Assembly (NCBI GenBank): GCA_965212195.1
Contig: CBDBUW010000017.1
Coordinates: 682,001-746,000, forward strand
Length of the DNA: 64,000 nt
From: JAJCYK01 sp965212195
Lineage (GTDB): Bacteria; Bacteroidota; Bacteroidia; Cytophagales; Cyclobacteriaceae
Direction: 5' to 3'
Below, in pieces: positions 34,327 to 42,875 of the stretch (its first letter is position 1; each line of letters starts with the position of its first letter). A program made the translations under genes and the position numbers. A model generated the notes under the pieces. The model was not told the origin of the DNA and searched no databases. It worked only from the letters and a program-made list of their open reading frames with translations.

Positions 34327-36035
34327 TATCGCCAACTGCTTAGATCTGCCCCCGCAGGAGCAGTTTCCTGCATTCTTTTAAGGATCTTGGGGACGTACAT
34401 GGTATTATATCGCAATCTTGAAACATGATTGGGATTATCAGGATCACCATTCCAACAGTGTTCGGCCCGGTCTCCATAAGCTACTTCGCCATGGTAGTAG
34501 GGGTTTTGAGTACTTTCCAGAAACTGCTCCATTAAATACACTGCGTTGTTGAGATAATAATTATCCATATCGCCGCAGTACACATGTATCTTGCCTTTCA
34601 ACTGGGGTCCTAAGGTTTCCCAATCCCGCTCCAGAATGTAACGGAGGTCATAATTCTGCTTCCAATATTCCGCAACCTGATGGTCGATCTCCCCGGTTCG
34701 TTTGTCCCAAAGTCTCTGTGGATACCCGTCTTCACCTTGGGGAGAATATACCGCTTCCCAAATATCCCACTGTTGACCGGAACGGCTTTTGGTCCCCAGG
34801 ACCAGTTCGCGGTGATTCATGTCCCTTAAAGTGGCGTCAACATGCCCCAAGTAATCCCGGTGACCGGGCCTCAGTGTGCTGCGGAATGGTCCGTTTGAAT
34901 AATAAGCGTTTTCATGATTGTAAATGTCGACCAGGCAGTAAGCTCTAAAATCAATGGGATCGGGACATGCCGCAAAACAGCCATTGTATTGGTCGGGGTA
35001 CATGACCTGGGCCGCCAATGCCTCCCAGCCCCCGGTAGATCCGCCGTATAGGAAGCGTGACCAGGGAGCCCCAATGCCACGAAAATGCTGCTCTATATAA
35101 GGTATTAGTTCGTAGGTGATCGCGTCTCCGTAAGGCCCTAGGTTGGCGGAATTTACCGCATAACTATCGTCATAATAAGGGTTTGAGTGCTGAATTTTTA
35201 TGATCAGCATCCTGGGAAAATTGGCACTGATCCATTGCTTGTAAAAGTCGTGGGCCTCTTGTTGCACCATGCGGTTGTAGCCGTGTAAATCAAACCGTTC
35301 ACTATAGTCCGGCTCTAAGTTTTCATCGGGAGGTTCAGGTCTAAAACCCCCAAAATCGTAGGGAAAGTGACCGTGGAATACCATAAGCGGATAACGGGCT
35401 TCCGGGTGTTCATCGAAGCCCTCAGGAACCAGCACGTGTGCGCCTAGATATACATCCCGTCCCCAAAATTCCGATAGCAAAGCGCTTTTTATTCGCACGT
35501 GTTTGATATACTCAGTGTCTGAAGGAGGTTCAATATCCGGAATCACCTCGGTTAGCTGCAATGTATGGTTAAGGTTACCTTGGTCAACTACCACTCTTTG
35601 GGGAGTGCTATAGAAGTTGCCCGGTTTGCGGTTCCACTGTTGGCCTTCACCTTTTTCAGGCGGCAGGTACACCGTATGTCCGGTGGACAGGTTGAATCTC
35701 TCATATCGATTAAAAACCCCTTGAATGTAGTATGTTCCAGCTTCCAGCTCTTTTAATGATTCCAGAGGGTAGCCCCAAACATCCTCATTGAACTGTACCT
35801 TGCTGCCTGGTGCCCAGTCCTCCACGTCCAAGCCAAAGGCCTGAGCAGTAGCCACGCCATCGGACAACTGAAAACGAGGTTCAGTGGTACTATCGGTAGC
35901 GATAAGCAGGATCAATCTTCCATTTTGTGCAGAATCTGCCAGCTCAGAGGATAGCTCTATATTAAATACAGCATGTTGTTCAGCAGGACTACAAGACAAT
36001 AAGACCCCTATAATTAGTGATAATAACCATTTCAT
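34323..36035 (-). CDS. Alpha/beta-hydrolase (esterase-like) lipoprotein
   Basis: A 570-residue lipoprotein (LLSC, C15). The first 180 residues are a beta-rich domain (FNIELSSELADSAQNGRLIL). The catalytic part begins with VLVPEGFDEHPEARYPLMVF, and the nucleophile elbow is YGGSTGGWEAL (S333), as in the esterase-D/enterochelin-esterase group. VYCGDMDNYYLNNAVYL and GDRAEHCWNG probably contain the acid and histidine. The protein is likely periplasmic or surface anchored and cleaves an ester of unknown type. It is transcribed divergently from nothing close; an OmpA-like gene lies 56 bp upstream on the same strand. Confidence 0.75.
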   Translation of the reverse strand: MKWLLSLIIGVLLSCSPAEQHAVFNIELSSELADSAQNGRLILLIATDSTTEPRFQLSDGVATAQAFGLDVEDWAPGSKVQFNEDVWGYPLESLKELEAGTYYIQGVFNRYERFNLSTGHTVYLPPEKGEGQQWNRKPGNFYSTPQRVVVDQGNLNHTLQLTEVIPDIEPPSDTEYIKHVRIKSALLSEFWGRDVYLGAHVLVPEGFDEHPEARYPLMVFHGHFPYDFGGFRPEPPDENLEPDYSERFDLHGYNRMVQQEAHDFYKQWISANFPRMLIIKIQHSNPYYDDSYAVNSANLGPYGDAITYELIPYIEQHFRGIGAPWSRFLYGGSTGGWEALAAQVMYPDQYNGCFAACPDPIDFRAYCLVDIYNHENAYYSNGPFRSTLRPGHRDYLGHVDATLRDMNHRELVLGTKSRSGQQWDIWEAVYSPQGEDGYPQRLWDKRTGEIDHQVAEYWKQNYDLRYILERDWETLGPQLKGKIHVYCGDMDNYYLNNAVYLMEQFLESTQNPYYHGEVAYGDRAEHCWNGDPDNPNHVSRLRYNTMYVPKILKRMQETAPAGADLSSWRY

Positions 36036-36091
36036 ATCCTTGATGACTTGTTTGAAGGGAAGTTAAAGAAGATTGTCTGGTGAAGCAAACC

Positions 36092-36496
36092 TCAGAAAAC
36101 CGGCGGGGTAAATATGATATCCACACGTCGGTTGGACATGCGTCCGATATTGCTCTTATTATCAAAATAGGGGTTGTGCTTCCCATTGTTCTTTATCAGT
36201 ACCTGTTCCCTTAAAATTTCATTTTGGGTAAGCACAAACATGACCGCTTCACTGCGCATATGGGACAACCACATATTATAGGAAGCACTGCCTATATTGT
36301 CGGTATGACTACTTATGGAGATCTGATAATTTTCCAAATAGGGAAGTGAATCTAAAAAATGCTCGAGGTTATGGAACTGTTCAGAATCTATGTAGTAACT
36401 GCCTCCTCCAAAATAGATACTGCGGATTATTTCGTGCTCCTGGCCGTAAGAGGACCAGCAGACTAACATGTATCCTAAGATAAGAAACTTCTTCAT
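36092..36496 (-). CDS. Short OmpA-domain protein
   Basis: A 134-residue secreted protein with signal peptide (MKKFLILGYMLVCWSSYGQ). Nearly all the rest is an OmpA C-terminal peptidoglycan-binding domain: IYFGGGSYYIDSEQF, ISSHTDNIGSASYNMWLSHMR and a final NRRVDIIF with the arginine that contacts diaminopimelate. No barrel or lipobox is present, so it is a free or periplasmic OmpA domain. It is 56 bp upstream of the esterase lipoprotein on the same strand. Confidence 0.82.
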   Translation of the reverse strand: MKKFLILGYMLVCWSSYGQEHEIIRSIYFGGGSYYIDSEQFHNLEHFLDSLPYLENYQISISSHTDNIGSASYNMWLSHMRSEAVMFVLTQNEILREQVLIKNNGKHNPYFDNKSNIGRMSNRRVDIIFTPPVF

Positions 36497-36662
36497 AGTT
36501 ACGGAATACTATTAATAACGCTTAGAGCAATTTTAATGTTTCCGTCATTGCCCATTTCTTGAGAGCACCTGAGCCCCTTTTAATTTAATTAGATTAGCCA
36601 GTAAAGTCCACTTTTGTTTGTGGTTTTTTAATACCTGAACCATGTAAAGTATAAATTTATTT

Positions 36663-36676
36663 ACTTATTAGTAAGT
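36663..36676. promoter_or_regulatory. Putative TetR operator upstream of tetR
   Basis: ACTTATTAGTAAGT is a near-perfect palindrome (one mismatch) directly upstream of the -7 box of the tetR gene. It shares ACTTAYTAGTAAGTATA with the site at 37264-37277. Size and symmetry suit a TetR-family dimer, and its place would allow autorepression. Confidence 0.65.
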
Positions 36677-36682
36677 ATATTA

Positions 36683-36690
36683 TATATTTG
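36683..36690 (+). promoter_or_regulatory. -7 promoter box of the tetR gene
   Basis: TATATTTG is an exact match to the Bacteroidota -7 consensus TAnnTTTG. It ends only 3 bp before the ATG at 36694, so a transcript starting 4-6 bp downstream would have almost no 5' leader. The palindromic operator ends 6 bp upstream of it. No clear -33 TTTG is visible. Confidence 0.55.
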
Positions 36691-36693
36691 TAT

Positions 36694-37272
36694 ATGTCCG
36701 TCAGACAGGCCACCCGTCGAAAAATTCTGGAGTTAGGGGAAGATCTAATGCAGAAGCGAGGCTACAATGCCTTTAGCTATCATCATATCAGCTCTGAATT
36801 AGGCATAAAGAATGCCGCTATTCATTATCATTTTCCCAGCAAAGAATCATTGGGACGACAAATAATCAAAAACACCCATGAGCGGTTCAGCAAATGGGTA
36901 AGTCACCCGGAACATCGGGTACTCCCGGTAGCAGAACAATTGGACTGGCTAATAAAAATTTATCAATATAATCTAGAAAAGGAGAATCGGGTCTGTTTGA
37001 TCGGTTCTCTGGCCACCGACTACTATACCCTCCCTCTGTCCATGCAAGCAGGTATTAGAAAGCTCTCGGCAGATGTGCAAAATTGGTTGGCACAGCTTTT
37101 AGAGGGAGGCAGACAGCAAGGGGTATTATCATTTGAAGGCAAAAGTCGGGATAAAGGATTGACCATACTGACAAGTTTAGCCGGGAGTCTGCAAATAGCC
37201 CGACTTTTGGGTAATGAAATGTTTCACAAAGTAGTTGAACAGATTCATTTAGATCTTAAACTAACTTACTAG
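36694..37272 (+). CDS. TetR-family transcriptional regulator
   Basis: A 192-residue regulator read from the ATG at 36694 (MSVRQATRRKILELGEDLMQ). The N-terminal helix-turn-helix is clear: GYNAFSYHHISSELGIKNA followed by AIHYHFPSKESLGRQI. The C-terminal ligand domain resembles the YcdC/AcrR type (CLIGSLATDYYTLP and AQLLEGGRQQGVLSF). The gene is framed by two similar palindromes, one before its start and one spanning its stop. The next gene, fabF, begins 10 bp after the stop, so the regulator may sense an acyl-type ligand and control itself and fabF. Confidence 0.9.
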   Translation: MSVRQATRRKILELGEDLMQKRGYNAFSYHHISSELGIKNAAIHYHFPSKESLGRQIIKNTHERFSKWVSHPEHRVLPVAEQLDWLIKIYQYNLEKENRVCLIGSLATDYYTLPLSMQAGIRKLSADVQNWLAQLLEGGRQQGVLSFEGKSRDKGLTILTSLAGSLQIARLLGNEMFHKVVEQIHLDLKLTY

Positions 37273-37277
37273 TAAGT
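37264..37277. promoter_or_regulatory. Putative TetR operator spanning the tetR stop, before fabF
   Basis: ACTTACTAGTAAGT is a perfect 14-bp palindrome. It contains the TAG stop of tetR and ends 5 bp before the fabF ATG at 37283. Together with the following TATAATAT it repeats the layout at 36663-36686, so the copy is unlikely to be due to coding constraint alone. Confidence 0.65.
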
Positions 37278-37282
37278 ATAAT

Positions 37283-38530
37283 ATGGAATTAAAAAGAGTA
37301 GTAATAACCGGTTTAGGCGCTTTGACACCTCTGGGTCACGATGTGAATTCTTTCTGGACGGCTTTAAAGGTCGGTGTAAGTGGTGCGGTACCTATTACAA
37401 AGTTTGATACTACCCAATTTAAAACCACCTTCGCCTGTGAACTTAAGAATTACCAGGTATTGGACTATTTTGATCGCAAAGAGGCTCGCAAGTCCGATCC
37501 TTTTACCCAATATGCTTTGGTTGCTGCTGAGGAGGCCATCAAGGATGCCCAGCTGCAATTCGAAGGATTGGATCGCCACCGCTGCGGAGTGATTTGGTCT
37601 TCAGGCAATGGGGGTATCTATACCTTTGACCAGGAACTTAAGGCTTATGCAGCAGAAGGCCGACCCCGATTCAGCCCATTTTTCGTTCCTAAGATCCTTA
37701 TCGATACACCATCAGGGGCCATCAGCATTAAACATGGTTTAAAAGGTGCTAACTATTGCCCGGTATCAGCTTGTGCCTCCTCCACCACTGCCTTGATAGA
37801 TGCTTTTAATTACATACGGTTGGACAAGGCCGACCTGATGGTCACCGGAGGATCCGAAGCACCTATCACAGAGTCAGGCATTGGCGGATTTGGAGCCATG
37901 AAAGCACTATCAACCCGCAATGATAGTCCACAAACCGCCAGCAGACCTTTCGATAAGGATCGCGATGGTTTTGTAATGGGTGAGGGAGCCAGTGCTCTGA
38001 TCCTGGAATCCCTGGAGCACGCATTGGCGCGCGGGGCCAACATTTACGGCGAAATCGCCGGAGGAGGTATGACTGCCGACGCCTATCATGCCACCGCCAC
38101 TCACCCCCAGGGTGAGGGAGCGCTTCGCGGCATGCAGTTGGCGCTGGAAGAAGCCGGAATATCTGCCCAAACCCTGGACTATATCAATGCTCACGCCACC
38201 TCTACTTCGGTAGGGGACCTTTCGGAACTGGTAGCCATTCGTAACCTATTAGGTGAGAACACCAAGCCCTGGATTGGGGCCACCAAGTCAATGAGCGGTC
38301 ATTTGCTAGGAGCGGCAGGCGCCTTGGAAGCTACCATTTGTACCTTGTCGGTATTCCACGACTTGCTCCCTCCTACCATAAATATTGGAAACCTGGATCC
38401 GGCTGTACCCGGAGATCTCAAAATCACCCCTGCCGAGGCACAATCGGAGACCATAGATTATGCTATGAGCAATACCTTCGGATTCGGCGGACACAACGCC
38501 ACCATCATTATAAAGAAATTTGTTCAGTGA
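37283..38530 (+). CDS. fabF: Beta-ketoacyl-ACP synthase II (FabF type)
   Basis: A 415-residue condensing enzyme of the thiolase fold that extends acyl-ACP with malonyl-ACP. The catalytic triad is complete: C164 in VSACASSTTA, H304 in NAHATSTSVGD and H340 in MSGHLLGAAGA. The C-terminal FGFGGHNA motif is present. No acpP, fabD or fabG is beside it, so this is probably an extra copy serving a special acyl chain (lipid adaptation, aryl polyene or similar) under the TetR regulator. That role is inferred. Its last 23 bp overlap the convergent cyclase gene. Confidence 0.9.
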   Translation: MELKRVVITGLGALTPLGHDVNSFWTALKVGVSGAVPITKFDTTQFKTTFACELKNYQVLDYFDRKEARKSDPFTQYALVAAEEAIKDAQLQFEGLDRHRCGVIWSSGNGGIYTFDQELKAYAAEGRPRFSPFFVPKILIDTPSGAISIKHGLKGANYCPVSACASSTTALIDAFNYIRLDKADLMVTGGSEAPITESGIGGFGAMKALSTRNDSPQTASRPFDKDRDGFVMGEGASALILESLEHALARGANIYGEIAGGGMTADAYHATATHPQGEGALRGMQLALEEAGISAQTLDYINAHATSTSVGDLSELVAIRNLLGENTKPWIGATKSMSGHLLGAAGALEATICTLSVFHDLLPPTINIGNLDPAVPGDLKITPAEAQSETIDYAMSNTFGFGGHNATIIIKKFVQ

Positions 38531-39626
38531 GGCTTACCTCAGGGATATCATCTATTTGCACCGAACATAAGGCCACAGGACGTTCCTTACCTCTCAAAGA
38601 GATCTCCTCAAGTTTTTTAACCTGGTATTGTGAAGCCTGTGGCATTAAATCCAATAGCTTTCTGCTAACCAGTAAATTCACCCCGAACTTATTGCAAAGA
38701 TCCTGAATACGTGAGGTGGTATTCAATACATCGCCGGAAAATATGATATCCTTTTTGATGGATCCCACCTCCCCGATGGTCACTTCCCCAAAGTGTAATC
38801 CGGCCTTGAAGCCCGGCACTAATCCGAATAACTTTTGATACTCCCCTGCTTTGGCGCTAATAGCATTTTGAATAGCGAAAAAGCACTTTAATGCTTGAGA
38901 GTTTTTCAAACCCCGTTTTAAAGGCCAGGATACCACTACCTCATCCCCCACATATTGATAGATCTCCCCACCGTATTCTAACACAGGTGAGGAAATATCG
39001 CTGAAGAACTTACTTAGCAGTTTGAAGTATTGAATATTGCCCACTTGTTCTGCGATCCTGGTGCTGGATTTAATATCCAGGAACATAAAAATACGGTCCT
39101 CTTGCTTGGGTTGATGATATCGGCCCAGTAGCATATTCTTAAATACCCCCTGGCCGTAATTATCATTCACCTGCAAGCTTAAAATAGTGAGAAAGGCTAT
39201 GGTACTCCATGTCATCAGATTCAATAAAAACCCATAATCATTCAAAAGGAAACGCTTAACATCGTTGATCACCAATTCATGATAATAGGGCAAGTTCATG
39301 TTTAATGAATTGTACAGAAAGGATGCAATCACCGTAATCACGGTAATTAAAAATATAAAGGTCAAGGCATAGAGGACCAAACCTAGTCCCAAAGGAAGCC
39401 GTTGAAATTGTTCCCTAAGCACAAATACGATCAAATTTCCCGCGATGATCCCCGCGAAGATGACTGCGGCCATGGTGGTAATGACACTGTTCCAAAAATC
39501 GTAGGCTTCCGCAGAGGCGATTAACAGGTGATTGTAAATCACGATGTAAAGTCCCAGTACCAACCACACCAACAAAATGTAGAGGACCGTTTGGAGTTTG
39601 CGTTTCAAACTGTTAGAAAGAGCCAT
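38508..39626 (-). CDS. Membrane-bound class III nucleotide cyclase
   Basis: A 372-residue protein with four hydrophobic segments (about 11-36, 48-70, 78-104 and 130-152) and a C-terminal class III cyclase domain (about 168-345). The metal-binding aspartates are D174 in MFLDIKSSTRIAE and D218 in YVGDEVVVSW; GDVLNTTSRIQDLCNKFG supplies the transition-state region. The lysine that usually selects adenine reads Q (EIYQYVGDE), so cAMP over cGMP is not certain. It is the third gene of a set with a cyclic-nucleotide-binding histidine kinase (47 bp upstream) and a phosphorylase-like gene, suggesting that it makes the ligand of that kinase. Confidence 0.87.
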   Translation of the reverse strand: MALSNSLKRKLQTVLYILLVWLVLGLYIVIYNHLLIASAEAYDFWNSVITTMAAVIFAGIIAGNLIVFVLREQFQRLPLGLGLVLYALTFIFLITVITVIASFLYNSLNMNLPYYHELVINDVKRFLLNDYGFLLNLMTWSTIAFLTILSLQVNDNYGQGVFKNMLLGRYHQPKQEDRIFMFLDIKSSTRIAEQVGNIQYFKLLSKFFSDISSPVLEYGGEIYQYVGDEVVVSWPLKRGLKNSQALKCFFAIQNAISAKAGEYQKLFGLVPGFKAGLHFGEVTIGEVGSIKKDIIFSGDVLNTTSRIQDLCNKFGVNLLVSRKLLDLMPQASQYQVKKLEEISLRGKERPVALCSVQIDDIPEVSLTEQISL

Positions 39627-39673
39627 AGATTCCCGCTTTTGATCTTAATAAACGAAAATGATGCTTTTCCGTT

Positions 39674-40885
39674 TCAGGTTTTAAATAAATCCCAAAAACC
39701 CTTTTGTGAACTCTCTTTTTGGTAGTCCTTAAATTTTAAAATAAAGGTAGCGCCGTGACCAGGTTGACTATCGCACTGCACCTTCCCTCCCATGGACTCT
39801 GTGTAGCGTCGGACGATAGAAAGGCTGATATCCGATGGATTTTTTACAGTATCTTCTTGCTCATCCAGTGGTTCTAATAAAGGGCGGAGGGCCGCCTCCG
39901 ACAGTCCCGGTCCCTGGTCTTTTATACTTATGCACAAATAAGGATCTTCCTCATAGGTTTGTACCACTACTCGGGCCCCTCCTGGTGAAAATCGGATAGC
40001 ATTGCCGATTAGGTTTTCCAGAATCTGACGAGTGAGTGCTGGATCCAAAGTAACCTGGTAACCACTACCTTTAAAAATCAACTTCACATGCTTTTCCGTG
40101 GCTCGATCTATGAAATGATTGTTCAAGTCTTCCAGCAAAGCCGTGAGGCTAAACTCTGAAGTGTTGAGTTCGACCGACTTTACCTCAGTTTTTTTGGATA
40201 TCATGCGATCCACACTTTTGCTCATCCGCCATAAGGAGCGGTTCAGACGATCGATATATTCTTCCAGATCAGGCGCCCTGTCCTTAATCTCTTCGTGTAG
40301 TGATTCACCCAAAGTGATGCTACTGGTCAAGGTATTGCGCAGCTCATGAGCCAGCACCAACATGATCTGGGTTTTTTCGTCATTTATTTCCGTCAGCTTT
40401 TGATTTATAGCGGCAATCTCTTTATTCTTATGCTGGATCTCATTATTGTTCTTCAACAATTGGTCCTGAAGGGTATTCAAATGGCGAAGCCGCTTAATCA
40501 ACTCCATAAGAATGGCGTCCTTTAATTCCGGGTGGTCGCCCATGGTGGCATTAAAACGCTCACGTGTAAGTCGGATCAACTCCGTGGGTTGGCTAGCGGT
40601 TACGGTGGCGCTGCGAGTGTAATCATCTATAAGGGCGTACTCTCCGAAATACTCACCGGAGATAAGGGTTGCAAAGATATGGTCTTCATCATGTACTACT
40701 ACCGCTCCCCTGCGTATAAGGAACATACTATCGCCGGGGTCACCTTTCTTGATGATAGTCTGATCCTTTGAGATATTGATTTCTTCAGCTTCTGCCGCCA
40801 ATTTTTGTAATACAGCAGATGGCAATTCTTTGAAAATAGGTAGGTCTTGCAGAGCCGAAGCAGATGCTGATAGGGGTGTACTCAT
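39674..40885 (-). CDS. Histidine kinase with N-terminal cyclic-nucleotide-binding domain
   Basis: A 403-residue cytoplasmic protein from the ATG at 40885 (MSTPLSASASALQDL); an upstream in-frame ATG at 40918 is possible. Residues 15-125 form a CRP-like cNMP domain whose phosphate cassette is intact (GEYFGEYALIDDYTRSATV, R91). A coiled coil (134-172) leads to the H-box with H180 (LVLAHELRNTLTSS). The ATPase has an N-box (LENLIGNAIRFSPGG) and a G1 box (DQGPGL), but the G2 box reads NPSDISLSIV in place of GxGLGL, so kinase activity may be weak or altered. No response regulator is adjacent. The cyclase gene downstream probably supplies its ligand. Confidence 0.88.
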   Translation of the reverse strand: MSTPLSASASALQDLPIFKELPSAVLQKLAAEAEEINISKDQTIIKKGDPGDSMFLIRRGAVVVHDEDHIFATLISGEYFGEYALIDDYTRSATVTASQPTELIRLTRERFNATMGDHPELKDAILMELIKRLRHLNTLQDQLLKNNNEIQHKNKEIAAINQKLTEINDEKTQIMLVLAHELRNTLTSSITLGESLHEEIKDRAPDLEEYIDRLNRSLWRMSKSVDRMISKKTEVKSVELNTSEFSLTALLEDLNNHFIDRATEKHVKLIFKGSGYQVTLDPALTRQILENLIGNAIRFSPGGARVVVQTYEEDPYLCISIKDQGPGLSEAALRPLLEPLDEQEDTVKNPSDISLSIVRRYTESMGGKVQCDSQPGHGATFILKFKDYQKESSQKGFWDLFKT

Positions 40886-40928
40886 AACTAGTAGATCAAT
40901 ATACCAATTATGACACAATCATCAAACC

Positions 40929-42635
40929 TTACTCTTTTTCCAAACTTACCTCCTGCAGTACGCGCTCATAGGTATAAACCATTTGATAGTATTCATCGGC
41001 CATGCGATCGGCATCGAAATAAGGCACCACATCCTGGACGCTATGGTACATGATCTCATTCCATTGGTCCGGATGGTCGTAATACATAGGTATGACGTCA
41101 TTTTCCAGCACATCCAACATATTCTTGGAATCAATACTGTCCTGCTGGTGGTGAGGAAGTTCCGGATCTACCTGGGGTACCAGGAAGCTGTTTTGCCGGT
41201 GCTTGGAGAACTCAAGAACCCATCCATCCTGGGTGCTAAAATTGATGGCACCGTTCATAGCGGCGGTCATACCGCTGGTTCCCGAGGCCTCGCGAGTGAC
41301 CCGGGGATTATTCAGCCAAATATCTGCACCCCGTTTACACATACGGGACAGCCAAAGTTCATAACCCACTAGAATAGCACAATTCATAAACTCTTTGTTC
41401 AGATGCACCAGGCTGTCGAATGTGCTTATGGCCCCGTAGTCCAAGGGGTAGGGTTTCCCCGCCCAGATCACCTGCAAGGGCCGTTCCTGGTTGTTCAACA
41501 GCGCCTTGAAGCGTTCCAGATCGGCGGTAATCAAATCCGGTCGTTTATATTCAGCAAAACGACGGGCCCAAACGATGGTCAATGCATCAGGGTCCATGAT
41601 CTTCCCTGTTTGATCGGCCACTACCTCAAACAACTTTTTCTTTAAGGCTTTCTTGCGTTTGCGCATACCCAACAAATCCTTGGCATCCGCTAGCTGGTAA
41701 AGCTTTTTATCCCCCCAATATTTTTGATTTTGAGCATTGGTAATAGCCACAATAGGGCAGATATCATCTTGCTCCTTCCACATCTCACGGGCTACCTGCC
41801 CGTGCTTTTGACTTACTCCATTGGCAATCTTACTTACCCGTAGCGCCGCCAGCGTCTGGTCAAAGTAGAGATCATCGATCCCTGTCAACTCTTTAATGGT
41901 TTGTTTATCCAACCCGTTAAAGAATCCCATTTTTTCCAACAAACTGAATTCATGTACTTCATTCCCGGCTTTCTCCGGAGTATGGGTAGTAAGAACCATA
42001 TGATCTCTGAGTTTATCCCCGCTTTGCAATCTCTCATATAGGTGAAAAGCAGCGGGCAAGGCATGTGCTTCATTCAAATGGTATACATCCGGCTGCAGCC
42101 CCAATTTATCCAAAAGGGTGGCGCCACCTACCCCCAAAACGATATACTGAGCAATCCTGGTAGAAATATTAGAATCATATAACCGGTGGGTAATGGTCTG
42201 GGCCAGATAATCATTCTCCGGAAGGTCTGTGGACAATAAGAATATGGGAGCACTGCCAAATACCTCCGGAGCCAGATAATAGGCCTTGACCTTTACCGGG
42301 TGCTGGTTGACCTGCAACTCAAAGGTAATACCCGTGTCGGTCAGGAAACTGTACAACTTGTCCTGGAACAGCACTTCCATGGATTTATCCGCCTTGCGAA
42401 TCTGATCGTAATATCCCTTCTTCCATAGCATGCCTATGCCGATAACGGGTTGCCTCAATTCATAGGCACTGCGCATGTGCGAGCCGGCCAAAAATCCTAA
42501 TCCTCCTGAGTAAATTTTCAACGCCTGGTCAATTCCAAATTCCATGCTGAAATAGGCCACAGTTTGCTGATACTTGGGGTTGAGTTCGAAAGAAAATGAA
42601 AACTCAAACTCCTCTGTCATGCTCTCCTCCTTCAT
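40929..42635 (-). CDS. Alpha-glucan phosphorylase-like protein (GT35) lacking the PLP lysine
   Basis: A 568-residue member of the short alpha-glucan phosphorylase group: VAYFSMEFGIDQALKIYSGG, VYHLNEAHALPAAFHL, WARRFAEYKRPDLI and the final TREASGTSGMTAAMNGA, then INFSTQDGW. In glycogen phosphorylases the aligned motif is EASGTxNMK, whose lysine holds PLP; here that residue is T457 (ACC codon at 41265-41267). The enzyme may therefore not be a PLP-dependent phosphorylase. A sequence AAGGAGG lies between this ATG and a second ATG five codons on (42620), which may be the true start. It heads a three-gene set with the cNMP-binding kinase and the cyclase. Confidence 0.82.
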   Translation of the reverse strand: MKEESMTEEFEFSFSFELNPKYQQTVAYFSMEFGIDQALKIYSGGLGFLAGSHMRSAYELRQPVIGIGMLWKKGYYDQIRKADKSMEVLFQDKLYSFLTDTGITFELQVNQHPVKVKAYYLAPEVFGSAPIFLLSTDLPENDYLAQTITHRLYDSNISTRIAQYIVLGVGGATLLDKLGLQPDVYHLNEAHALPAAFHLYERLQSGDKLRDHMVLTTHTPEKAGNEVHEFSLLEKMGFFNGLDKQTIKELTGIDDLYFDQTLAALRVSKIANGVSQKHGQVAREMWKEQDDICPIVAITNAQNQKYWGDKKLYQLADAKDLLGMRKRKKALKKKLFEVVADQTGKIMDPDALTIVWARRFAEYKRPDLITADLERFKALLNNQERPLQVIWAGKPYPLDYGAISTFDSLVHLNKEFMNCAILVGYELWLSRMCKRGADIWLNNPRVTREASGTSGMTAAMNGAINFSTQDGWVLEFSKHRQNSFLVPQVDPELPHHQQDSIDSKNMLDVLENDVIPMYYDHPDQWNEIMYHSVQDVVPYFDADRMADEYYQMVYTYERVLQEVSLEKE

Positions 42636-42875
42636 GATAATTATTTAATATCTGTTAAACCCTGTTTTAAAAAATCCCACCAATATAGCAATTTGTTTTC
42701 AGGCAGAAATCCCTAAAAGTAACTTTATTCATGAATCTCAAATTGCAATCGATTTCGAAATAAGATTGATCCTAATGGTACCATTTCTTTGACCATCCGG
42801 TAAAAAAATTGGGCTTTTTGCAACAAATGGGTGACTAAATAGCGTTTATGTCATTAAGGGCAAAGCAATTACAGT

